A stretch of 56,637 nt of DNA from JAETTH01 sp964455975. Its GTDB lineage: Bacteria; Bacillota; Clostridia; TANB77; CAG-508. Location of the stretch: contig CAYVYP010000003.1 of NCBI GenBank assembly GCA_964455975.1, forward strand, positions 1 to 56,637. The letters run 5' to 3'. The notes under the pieces were generated by a model, which worked only from the letters and a program-made list of their open reading frames with translations, was not told the DNA's origin and searched no databases. Positions 46,501-53,494 of this stretch are shown here, one piece after another; position 1 is the stretch's first letter, and the number at the start of each line of letters is the position of its first letter. The translations under genes were made by a program, and so were the position numbers.

Positions 46501-46979
46501 TTCATAATAAAATTGATAAGGGAGAACTTTTATTTGATTTAGAGGAAATAAATATAATATTACAATCAGGATTAACATGCTCAATAAAAAATAAGTGCAT
46601 TAAGATGATAACTGACGAAAAAGTGGAAGAAATGTCAGTAGATTTAGCAGATAATATTGCAAAAGTATCTATAAAAAATAAATTTAGTAATATATTAAGT
46701 GAGAATGCATTATTAAAAGTAATTTTGGGAGTAAAAGATAATGTTGTAAGAATAAGATTAATTAATCTAAACTTCGATGTAGTAACTAAAGAAAATATAT
46801 TAGAGATTTTATCTAAACTGGGTACAAATTATAAAAAAATAGTTATAAATAAAAATAGACCTAGATTTAATAAAAATCAAGAAATAATAGAACTTTTGGA
46901 AAATATAAAAAAATTGGGATATAACATAAAATATATTGAAAATGATAATTATATTATTTTAAGTAATACAATAAGATGA
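43503..46979 (+). CDS. YobI-like membrane-anchored P-loop NTPase
   Basis: This protein has 1158 residues. Walker A is GQYSSGKSS (residues 41-49). Two membrane helices lie at about 120-175. Walker B is IVFEDLDRFQNP near 225. About 800 helical residues without a known domain follow. It resembles the YobI family of large P-loop NTPases found in defence islands. ATG 43503 with AAGGAG is chosen because the longer frame from 43416 runs through the hairpin. Its place directly behind mod-res suggests a joint anti-phage function, which is inference. Confidence 0.75.
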   Translation: MGEEKTQYEMLIPNKAVENKAEDALKFALTNKDLNNIAITGQYSSGKSSVIESYFGKYIKEKEYLNISLATFEKKEDCNNINKESNSLEKIIIEKIYYSTLKKYEKQENIKNSVITGFIVAFINMLIYLINAELINNSLINNLYFTICFIILEIICMTGALSFLISYVMGLQKIKLKVGNIEVEVNQGNDKETNRNLLNEEIDFIVKTMNVAKYKYIVFEDLDRFQNPRIFERLRDLNITLNSTLKQKVKFIYAIKDEMFIADNRTKFFDFIIPIVPYVSYENSGEELLKIIKKYGLDIELSEDFILDISLFISDMRILKNTVNEYIIYKKTLDKKLPDYESLFSILLYKNTCSEDFAKLQNKDGEIYNCFVNKNKKYIKDAKENLNEKIKEYNEIEKYLISKNSIKALAIYNIQNTAQEDYSITLKNATTGTQLNIKHGINVEEIPDDLLFFPDTTIKCVYQGNWITENLSQFLKEKCSVFFEEYELFKVGVNNKKENISNEIEMIRKELENSKEYTLSELSQKYKETINIDLGCYSELIKYLLANGYINENYNIYINRFHEGSITENDYNFIMNVKNGKENDYKTKLDNSMKIIKRLRYAEFKKEEVLNISILDDLLENDENIEKRDLFFNTLIRSSKYIEIIKYCICDFIEIKNKNKIIQKICLLDKDILKKVREAKIQNKYKNIILENIIIITEAKVVKELNTLEDMIKYVEDNSLLKGFNVENVKNTIEEFNIKYNNITEFINNPELYEYIINHNNFKINYDNIFNILQYKEKEKKNEIELKNYEKIVCSEILQKYINDNIQYYVENVYNMLQQKQENSLEIVKRLINNQDIKFDSKKEIIKKETTKIDDILNIENEKLWKDIFEADLIEIEWNNINSYYNKFGLDKNLINIFNNIEKIKNILTKENDIIDEESNSNLVQDLLLANDLNIEAYDFIIEKSELNLVEAKINELNKTKLLRLINKKRIEYNNNMLEEIRSYSTDTLIEYIKHNYTYIHNKIDKGELLFDLEEINIILQSGLTCSIKNKCIKMITDEKVEEMSVDLADNIAKVSIKNKFSNILSENALLKVILGVKDNVVRIRLINLNFDVVTKENILEILSKLGTNYKKIVINKNRPRFNKNQEIIELLENIKKLGYNIKYIENDNYIILSNTIR

Positions 46980-47000
46980 AAATTAAATATAAAAACTTTT

Positions 47001-47047
47001 TTGTCGACAGGTTTCGACAGACTATGACAAACTAATTGTGATAAAAT
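47001..47047 (+). promoter_or_regulatory. Promoter with three tandem CGACAG-type repeats (0A-box-like)
   Basis: TTGTCGACAG, GTTTCGACAG and ACTATGACAA follow each other in 10-base steps. The extended -10 TGATAAAAT (TAAAAT at 47042) starts 17 bases after the start of the last TGACA. A reverse copy TGTCGAA lies at 47057-47063. This precedes the sigma-like gene at 47271. Confidence 0.6.
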
Positions 47048-47160
47048 GTCAAGGGCTGTCGAAAAAAGATAAAACCACACAAGACTAATGTGCGAAACTT
47101 AGCATAGTAAAATGAAAGGATTTTATAAAAAATAATTAATTAAATATAAATATATACATT

Positions 47161-47201
47161 TAGCCTACTTATACATTAAATAGTATAAGTTAGGCTTTTT
47201 T
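47161..47201 (+). terminator. Leader terminator (attenuator) before the sigma-like gene
   Basis: TAGCCTACTTATAC pairs with GTATAAGTTAGGCT, followed by TTTTTTA. It lies between the promoter at 47042 and the gene at 47271, so transcription must pass it. Nothing else is visible in the 290-base gap 46980-47270. Confidence 0.8.
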
Positions 47202-47270
47202 AATACTCAAATCAACACGAGCAAAAACTTTTTTGCATTACCCCTTCAAAAAAGGAAGGAGTTGTTGTTG

Positions 47271-47693
47271 ATGTTGAGTGAAAATGAAATAGTAGAAATT
47301 AGAAAAATATTTTCAAAATTTATAGTTAAACTAATAAAAGATTCAAGTATTGACTTCAAAAGAAAAATGTTCTCTGTTGAAAATAAAGAAATAAATATTG
47401 ATAATTATAATGAAACATCATTGTTCCAAATTGAATGGAATGATGATGTTTTTTCTATGGACAAAATAAAAGCAGAGAATATTGAAAATGTATTTGATAA
47501 AGATTCTGCTTATTATTCAATAGTAAAAAAATTATCTAAATTACAAAAGGAAATTTTTTATAAGGAAGCATTTGAAGACAAGAAAATAAATGAAATTGCA
47601 AGAGAATTAAATACTTCAGAAAATACAATTAGTTCTATAAAAAGTCAAATAAAAAAGAAATTTAAAAATCTAGGAGGACAGGATTATGAATAA
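47271..47693 (+). CDS. Sigma-70 region-4-like regulator of the ICE
   Basis: This 140-residue protein has a C-terminal HTH (LQKEIFYKEAFEDKKINEIA, then NTSENTISSIKSQIKKKF) of the sigma-70 region 4 type. The N-terminal part is charged. ATG 47271 is chosen behind AAGGAAGGAG. It overlaps the following small HTH gene by 8 bases, the same layout as the pair at 1609-2203. In Tn916-like elements such genes control excision and transfer. Confidence 0.75.
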   Translation: MLSENEIVEIRKIFSKFIVKLIKDSSIDFKRKMFSVENKEINIDNYNETSLFQIEWNDDVFSMDKIKAENIENVFDKDSAYYSIVKKLSKLQKEIFYKEAFEDKKINEIARELNTSENTISSIKSQIKKKFKNLGGQDYE

Positions 47694-47901
47694 CACGGAT
47701 TTTATCAAAAACTTAAATAAATGTTTTGAAGGAAATCTAGATGCTACATATGCTCTTATAAAACAATATGAAGGAGTAATAGATAAATATTCAAGAATTA
47801 ATGGTGTAGTAAATGAAGATTTAAAAAGTGAAATAATTATATATTTATTAAGGAAAACAAAGAATTTTGAGAAAATATTAAAAAAATTAAATTTTATTTA
47901 A
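47686..47901 (+). CDS. Small helix-turn-helix protein (ICE regulator)
   Basis: This 71-residue protein contains YALIKQYEGVIDKYSRINGV, then NEDLKSEIIIYLLRK, the pattern of the short helix-turn-helix proteins that follow sigma-like genes in Tn916-like elements. It is homologous in style to the protein at 2036. Confidence 0.7.
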   Translation: MNNTDFIKNLNKCFEGNLDATYALIKQYEGVIDKYSRINGVVNEDLKSEIIIYLLRKTKNFEKILKKLNFI

Positions 47902-47995
47902 AGATTCATTAAGATTTTAAAAAATAAAAACGGTTATAGATGTAAAGAGTTGTGAAATTCTTTTCAAGTTTGCACATTGAAAAGTTAATAGCGCT

Positions 47996-48116
47996 AGTTA
48001 CAAGACTAAATAATGATACTTCGGCTTGGCTTAATATGATGTTGAGGAGTCGCTCGGTTGTTAACGGAGAGGGATGCATAAACCCTATGTAAGAAATTCA
48101 AATCTTACTTGTAACT
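47996..48116 (+). ncRNA. Candidate structured RNA or cis-element, about 120 nt
   Basis: AGTTACAAG (47996-48004) and CTTGTAACT (48108-48116) form a perfect 9-base closing stem around about 103 bases. Inside are GAGTCGCTCGG and GTTAACGGAGAGGG segments unusually rich in G+C for this genome, and a GAGGG/CCCT hairpin. It occupies the 248-base gap between the HTH gene and the gene at 48150. It could be a regulatory leader or a recombination-related RNA. No known family is recognised. Confidence 0.5.
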
Positions 48117-48149
48117 ATATAAAAATATAATTATAAGGAGAGATTTAAA

Positions 48150-48557
48150 ATGATATTTAGAAAAGATTTATTTAGATATGAAGAAAAATACAATATAAAT
48201 GAAGCAATAGGATATATATTATTAGCTTTTGATAATTTAAAAATATCAGATGTAATAAATAAAAAATTGAACAGGGAAATTATAAAAAATCTTATATATG
48301 TAATTCAAAAATACAAAAAAGGATATGCAAAATGTAGATTTTATAATTATAAAGAAGAAAAAATAAAATTAGCAGAACTCACATTAGAAGAAATGATGTG
48401 TTATTTACTAATAACAATAGAAAGATTAACATTAGAAAAAGCAGAATTTATTGAGGAAAATATAATTAATGCACTAATAAAAACTTTAAATGCTTATTCT
48501 CCTGAAGGAGCTGTAAAAAGGGCTGATATTATTTTAGATAAAATTATCAATAGTTAG
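48150..48557 (+). CDS. Hypothetical ICE protein near the recombinase, 135 residues
   Basis: An all-helical protein with no recognised family. The ribosome site is AAGGAGAG. Its position just upstream of the TndX-like recombinase and downstream of the structured RNA suggests a part in excision control, but nothing in the sequence proves it. Confidence 0.5.
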   Translation: MIFRKDLFRYEEKYNINEAIGYILLAFDNLKISDVINKKLNREIIKNLIYVIQKYKKGYAKCRFYNYKEEKIKLAELTLEEMMCYLLITIERLTLEKAEFIEENIINALIKTLNAYSPEGAVKRADIILDKIINS

Positions 48558-48605
48558 AATTATTAAAATAATTGGCTCATAAAATCAAATAGGAGGATTG
48601 AGGCA

Positions 48606-48737
48606 ATGGAGCAAATAAGAGAAAAATGGGGAATAGATGTGGAATGCGAATTCGATAATGATACAAAAGCAAAAGATATTAATGAAGTTTTTATAGAGGC
48701 ATTTAAGGCTTTTATAAAATCAGAAATAAATACATAA
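48606..48737 (+). CDS. Small acidic protein, 43 residues
   Basis: Behind AGGAGGATTGAGGCA. It contains GIDVECEFDNDTKAKDINEV and a helical end. It lies immediately upstream of the recombinase. Small proteins at this place in Tn4451-like elements may be recombination directionality factors, which is only a possibility here. Confidence 0.5.
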   Translation: MEQIREKWGIDVECEFDNDTKAKDINEVFIEAFKAFIKSEINT

Positions 48738-48849
48738 ATAATTCATTTAGGTTTTGAGTTAATAAAGTTAATTGATATAATATGTATATTAATTGTATTT
48801 TATTGTTAAAAGTAATTTGGATGGATTAGGAAGGGAAGTGAAACTATTT

Positions 48850-50442
48850 GTGTATATAAATATAAATAATCCAACAGATTATAAAGTAGCAGGTTATGTA
48901 AGATTATCAAAAGAAGATGATGACAGAAAACTGGAAAGTGAAAGTGTAACTAATCAAAGAGCATTAATAAAAACATTTTTAAAAGAAAATAAATTAAATC
49001 TAATTGATTTTTATGTTGATGATGGCGTAAGCGGAACGACCTTTGACAGACCAAATTTTAACAGATTAGTAGAAGATATTAATAATAAAAAAATCAATAT
49101 GGTAATAACAAAAGATTTATCAAGACTTGGAAGAGATTATATTCAAACAGGATTTTACTTAGAAAAATTTTTCCCTGAGAATAAAGTAAGGTATATATCA
49201 ATATTAGATGGTGTAGATACAGGGGTAGAAAGCTCGGCAAATGATATAACACCATTTAAAGCAATAATGAATGATATGTATGCAAAAGATATATCAAAAA
49301 AAATTACAAGTGTAAAAAGAGATAAACAAAGGAAAGGACTTTTTATTGGAGGAAAAGCTTGCTATGGATATAAACTTGATCCCAATGTAAAAAACAAAAT
49401 AATAATAGACGAAGTGGTTGCACCAAATGTAAAAAGAGCATTTAACATGGCATTGGAAGGATATTCAGGAAGATTGATAGCAAAAACATTTACAGATGAA
49501 GGAATACCAACTCCTGCACATTATGCGAATTTGAATATAAGAGGTGGAAAACCTACAACACATTTTTGGAAAACAGAATTTATAAAAGAAATGCTTAGAA
49601 ATGAAACATACATAGGAAATATGGTTCAAGGTAGAAAAAGAAAGATAAGTTACAAATCCAAAAAAGAAATGAAAATGCCTAAGAATCAATGGGTAGTTGT
49701 TGAAAATACACACGAGCCAATTATTGATAAAGAAGTTTTTGATAAAGTTCAACTTATATTAGATAAACAGAAACCCATAAGAGAAAAAAGAAATGATTAC
49801 TTTCTAAAAGGATTGGTATATTGCCACGAATGTGGATATTTATTAGGAATAGACAGAAGAAATTTAGCAATTGATGGAGAAGTATTTTATTTTAGATGCA
49901 GAACACATATACGAGATACACAGCATAGTAAATGTTACAGCCACTCAATGAGAGAAGATAAATTGACTAATATAGTAATGGATGTTGTAAAGGTTGTATG
50001 CAAAAAATACTTTGATAAAGAAAAGGTTATAGATATCTATCAAAAAGAGAAAATCAGAATAGAAGAAAGAAAAAGCGATTCAGAAAAGCTTGAGGAAATA
50101 AATGCAAAACTAAATAAGTTGGATCTAGCTTTAGATAGAATTTATAATGATAGATTAAGTGGCTTTTTACAAGAAAAAGACTTTGAAAGAATGTATACAG
50201 AAAAAAGAGAAGAAAGAAATAGAATAGAAAAAGAAGTAAATATTCTAAAAAGTAGGATTGAAGAAAGTAGTTCAAAGAAGGATTCGAAAGATGAAGAACT
50301 AAATAAGTTGCTAAAAAAGTTTTTAAATACAAAAAAACCCAATAGGGCACTTGTTTTTAGTTTAATAGATAAAATAGAACTTACAAAAGATTCTAAAATA
50401 ATTGTTAAGTTTAAATTTAAAAAATTGAATGACTTAACATAA
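48850..50442 (+). CDS. TndX/TnpX-like large serine recombinase of the ICE
   Basis: This 530-residue protein has a catalytic domain opening VAGYVRLSKEDD (catalytic S20), with KDLSRLGRDYIQTG, then the recombinase domain (GYSGRLIAKTFTDEGIPTP), a zinc ribbon (CHECGYLLG, later CRTH and C) and a coiled coil (about 400-480). It integrates and excises the element at attL/attR. The frame is open from 48793, but GTG 48850 behind GGGAAGTGA gives the normal N-terminus. It has no in-frame CGG. Confidence 0.85.
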   Translation: MYININNPTDYKVAGYVRLSKEDDDRKLESESVTNQRALIKTFLKENKLNLIDFYVDDGVSGTTFDRPNFNRLVEDINNKKINMVITKDLSRLGRDYIQTGFYLEKFFPENKVRYISILDGVDTGVESSANDITPFKAIMNDMYAKDISKKITSVKRDKQRKGLFIGGKACYGYKLDPNVKNKIIIDEVVAPNVKRAFNMALEGYSGRLIAKTFTDEGIPTPAHYANLNIRGGKPTTHFWKTEFIKEMLRNETYIGNMVQGRKRKISYKSKKEMKMPKNQWVVVENTHEPIIDKEVFDKVQLILDKQKPIREKRNDYFLKGLVYCHECGYLLGIDRRNLAIDGEVFYFRCRTHIRDTQHSKCYSHSMREDKLTNIVMDVVKVVCKKYFDKEKVIDIYQKEKIRIEERKSDSEKLEEINAKLNKLDLALDRIYNDRLSGFLQEKDFERMYTEKREERNRIEKEVNILKSRIEESSSKKDSKDEELNKLLKKFLNTKKPNRALVFSLIDKIELTKDSKIIVKFKFKKLNDLT

Positions 50443-50467
50443 TTTTTAAGTGTATTAGCAAGTGCGA

Positions 50468-50472
50468 TATGT
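50468..50472 (+). other. attR of the ICE (core TATGT)
   Basis: See attL at 5445. The bases upstream belong to the ICE. The bases downstream restore the sigma-K frame. Confidence 0.8.
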
Positions 50473-50527
50473 GAGCAGAATTGAATCTAAAGCAATAGAA
50501 AAGTTGGCAAAAGAATTTAAAAATTAG
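50471..50527 (+). CDS. sigK: 3' end of sigma-K gene (last 18 codons)
   Basis: GTG AGC AGA ATT GAA encodes V-S-R-I-E, continuing S-K-A-I-E-K-L-A-K-E-F-K-N and TAG at 50525-50527. This is the normal C-terminal recognition helix and tail of sporulation sigma factors (RSYVSRIEK). It has no start of its own. It joins in frame to the sigK fragment at 5145-5449 when the ICE excises. A strong terminator follows. Confidence 0.88.
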   Translation: MSRIESKAIEKLAKEFKN

Positions 50528-50545
50528 CAAATAAATGAAATAAAA

Positions 50546-50590
50546 GAAAATAGTTACATTTTTTACAAAAAAATGCAACTATTTTCTTGC
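50546..50590 (+). terminator. Intrinsic terminator of sigK
   Basis: GAAAATAGTT and AACTATTTTC with an inner CATTTTTT/AAAAAATG stem form a long hairpin, followed after TTGCTA by TTTTTT. Confidence 0.88.
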
Positions 50591-50678
50591 TATTTTTTCT
50601 ATCTTATTGTATGATATTATAAGTATTAATAATATAGAAAAAAATGAAAAAATTACTTAAAAAGGAGACAAAATAAAT

Positions 50679-51086
50679 ATGAATAGTGTAAGTAAAAAAA
50701 TTCTAGTTATTGCAGTAATTATCTTTATAATATTAGGAATATTTACAGTTGTTATGGCAAATAATACATTAAAAAGTGAAACTACTAGTGGATTAATAGA
50801 AATAAATGAACAAGCAAAAAGTTCATTAGAAGAATATAAAAAAAGTTATGGATCAGATAGCTATGGACTTACTGCATTTATCTTAAATACAGTACGTATA
50901 TATAGTATTCCATTTTGTTTTATAGGAATTGCACTAGGTGCTATATATCAATATGTAATAGGAATAAGAAAATTAGATGTTAGAGATAGAGGATTTGCAG
51001 CAATAATAGCTTTTGTAACTATTTTAGTAATATGCCAAGTGTTACCATTAATATTTGCAATAGTAGTAAAAGGTTGGAGGGGTTAA
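50679..51086 (+). CDS. Chromosomal membrane protein, 135 residues
   Basis: An N-terminal helix (8-28) and two C-terminal helices (about 68-90, 103-127) surround an external segment. The family is not recognised. It is 3 bases upstream of the CpaE-like gene and probably acts with it. The ribosome site is AAGGAGA. Confidence 0.55.
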   Translation: MNSVSKKILVIAVIIFIILGIFTVVMANNTLKSETTSGLIEINEQAKSSLEEYKKSYGSDSYGLTAFILNTVRIYSIPFCFIGIALGAIYQYVIGIRKLDVRDRGFAAIIAFVTILVICQVLPLIFAIVVKGWRG

Positions 51087-51089
51087 CAA

Positions 51090-53477
51090 ATGAAAGTTTT
51101 ATTTGCAATAAAGGATGAAAATATTTCAGAATCAATTGTAAGAAAATATCAACAAGAATATAAAGAGATATTATCATATAAAAATGTTTATTACTTTAAT
51201 GCAATATTAAAAGAAATACAAAAAGATAAAACTTATGATAGAATTGTTATAAGTGAGGATTTAGAGCCATTTGCAAATAATAATTATGATGCAATAGATA
51301 AATTTATATTTGAAAAATTAGATGCTATTTCTGATGAAGCTTCTAACAATAGTGGAGAAGATATTCCTATAATATTAATTTGTACAGATAGAAGAACAAA
51401 ATCAGATGCATTAATAGTAAGATTATTTGGAATTGGAATTTATAGTGCATTAATTGGACAAGAAAGAAGTATTGACGAAGTTTGTAATTTGATAAATAAG
51501 CCAAGAACAAAAAAAGAAGCTAAAAGTTATTATAAAGTTGATTCTAAAAATGCAGGATATCAATCAGAAGATGAAGATAATGTTAGTGAAACAGAGCTTA
51601 GAAATATAATAACTCATTATAAAAAATTAGGAAAAAATGAAGATAGATTTGTAAATAGTTTTGAAAATATTGCAAGCCAATATACTGACAATCAATTAAA
51701 AATAATTATAAAATATTTACCATTAAATGTGAAAGCAGTATTAGAAGCTGATTGCCCTAAATATCAAGAAATAATGACATATGGAATACCAACATGGGAA
51801 AGAGAAAAAGCAAGAACGAGTCAAAATAATAATTATGCAGTTAAAAAACAAAACAAAGAAAAATTAAAAAACAAAAATGCTACAAAAGATGATGAAATAA
51901 AGTTAAATTTAGTAGAAGAAAATTTGAAAAAACAGGAATTAACTAAACCAGTAATAATACCAGGAATAGTTAGTAAAACTGCAATAAAAAAAGTTGAGCC
52001 TATAACTGAAAGTGTAAATTCAATAAAACAAATACCAAGCCAAGCTAATAACATAGATGAATTTGAAGATATTATTTCAGAAGATGAGCAAGATGTAACA
52101 ACACTGCAAACTGAAAAAAAAGGAAGAGGTAGACCAAGAAAAGTTGTAGTTGAAGATGCAAAAATAAAAAATGAACCATTTACAACAGAAGAACCAATTA
52201 AAAAAGGAAGAGGTAGACCAAGAAAAGTTGTAGTTGAAGATGTAAAAATAGAAGAGGAATATGAACAAAATAATATAAATATATTGCCAGGTTTTGATGA
52301 TGAAGAAGATAATAATGATGATTTTATTCAAGATAATCAATCATATGAGCAAATGAATCAATATTCACAAGATACAAATATATTACCAGGGTTTGATGAT
52401 GAAGAAGATGAAAATGATGATTTTATTCAAGAAGATAAAAAACAATATCAACCTGAATATACACAAAGTACAAATATCTTGCCAGGATTTGAAGATGATG
52501 AGCAAGAGTTTAAAAATTTAAATGATAACATAAATAAAAATGAGATAATAGAAGATAATTATAAAAATAATTATACAAATCAACAAACAAGTTCTTTATT
52601 ATCAAGTGATAAAAAAATAGTATCATTTATAGGAACATCAAAAAATGGAACATCTTTTATAGTAAATAATATAGCACAAATGCTTTCAACTCAAGGAATA
52701 AGAACAGCAATATTAGACTTAACACAAAACAATAATGCATATTATATTTATACAAATAGTGAAGAAGAATTAAGAAAAATAGCAGCAAACTCAATTGAAA
52801 ATTTAAAAAATGGAATAATAAAGGGAATTGATGTAAATAAAAATTTAGCAGTTTATACTTCACTTCCTGGAAACAATACAGCAAATAGTGATGTTCAAAA
52901 GATATTAAATACAATTACAAAAAATTATGATATTATTTTATTAGATTGTGACTTTGACACAAATTATGAATATTTTTCAATTGCACAAGAAATATATTTA
53001 ATACAAACTATGGATATTTTAACAATTCAACCACTTACAGCATTTTTAAGAGAATTAAAATCTAGAAGAATATTAGATACAAATAAATTAAGAATTGTAA
53101 TTAATAAAGCACAAAGATTTAAAGGATTAACAGCTAAAATAATAATTGGTGGAATGTCTAAATATAATAATCCTGAAATGACTTGTATGACAGATTTATT
53201 TGAGAGAGAAACTATAAAATATTTTACAATACCATTTGATATGCAGACATATTCTAAATATTTAGAAAGATTAGTGGATTGTCAAGTTTCTTTAAATGGA
53301 TATTCAAAAGAATTATTACAAGCATTAAGAGAACTTTGCAATAATGTATACCCAGTATTAAATTCAAAAGCAGGACATAATAATAAAACATATGGAAATT
53401 ATGATATAAAACAAAAAAAAGAAAATTTTTCAAGTAGTATGAATAGTACTCTTGAACAGATGAAAAGAAAATACTAA
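51090..53477 (+). CDS. CpaE/MinD-like protein with two AT-hook-type motifs and LPGFDDEED repeats
   Basis: This protein has 795 residues. A receiver-like N-terminus (about 1-140) is followed by a helical region, then two GRGRPRKVV(V)ED repeats (about 347 and 372), similar to eukaryotic-style AT-hooks. Three NILPGF(D/E)D repeats (about 398-475) come next, then a MinD/CpaE domain (KKIVSFIGTSKNGTSFIVNN) with a degenerate P-loop. CpaE-like proteins position pili or secretion machines at poles. DNA binding through AT-hooks is only suggested. The ICE gene at 28771 has a similar core. Confidence 0.65.
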   Translation: MKVLFAIKDENISESIVRKYQQEYKEILSYKNVYYFNAILKEIQKDKTYDRIVISEDLEPFANNNYDAIDKFIFEKLDAISDEASNNSGEDIPIILICTDRRTKSDALIVRLFGIGIYSALIGQERSIDEVCNLINKPRTKKEAKSYYKVDSKNAGYQSEDEDNVSETELRNIITHYKKLGKNEDRFVNSFENIASQYTDNQLKIIIKYLPLNVKAVLEADCPKYQEIMTYGIPTWEREKARTSQNNNYAVKKQNKEKLKNKNATKDDEIKLNLVEENLKKQELTKPVIIPGIVSKTAIKKVEPITESVNSIKQIPSQANNIDEFEDIISEDEQDVTTLQTEKKGRGRPRKVVVEDAKIKNEPFTTEEPIKKGRGRPRKVVVEDVKIEEEYEQNNINILPGFDDEEDNNDDFIQDNQSYEQMNQYSQDTNILPGFDDEEDENDDFIQEDKKQYQPEYTQSTNILPGFEDDEQEFKNLNDNINKNEIIEDNYKNNYTNQQTSSLLSSDKKIVSFIGTSKNGTSFIVNNIAQMLSTQGIRTAILDLTQNNNAYYIYTNSEEELRKIAANSIENLKNGIIKGIDVNKNLAVYTSLPGNNTANSDVQKILNTITKNYDIILLDCDFDTNYEYFSIAQEIYLIQTMDILTIQPLTAFLRELKSRRILDTNKLRIVINKAQRFKGLTAKIIIGGMSKYNNPEMTCMTDLFERETIKYFTIPFDMQTYSKYLERLVDCQVSLNGYSKELLQALRELCNNVYPVLNSKAGHNNKTYGNYDIKQKKENFSSSMNSTLEQMKRKY

Positions 53478-53494
53478 AACAGAAAGCAGTAGAG

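Larger units (their letters stand above)
5450..50472 (+). mobile_element. Integrative conjugative element in sigK, about 45.0 kb
   Basis: The element is bounded by TATGT copies that split the sigma-K region 4 sequence, with a TndX-like serine recombinase at its right end (48850-50442). It carries a replication initiator, oriT/MobC/relaxase, VirD4, VirB4, PrgI, TrbL-like and M23 transfer genes, surface proteins with a sortase, and cargo for small-molecule modification, RiPP synthesis, immunity and phage defence. Both ends lie in the same sigK gene and excision restores the frame exactly, so it is a second sigK-intervening element at a site different from the classic one. Confidence 0.88.

Noticed and set aside
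50460..50527. Short tail as ICE-encoded peptide
   Set aside because: The V-S-R-I-E-S-K-A-I-E-K-L sequence fits the sigma-K end, joins in frame to the fragment at 5449 and is followed by a terminator.
52077..52340. Long minus-strand frames within the CpaE-like gene and similar shadows
   Set aside because: They are hydrophobic translations opposite real AT-rich genes, with no ribosome sites.
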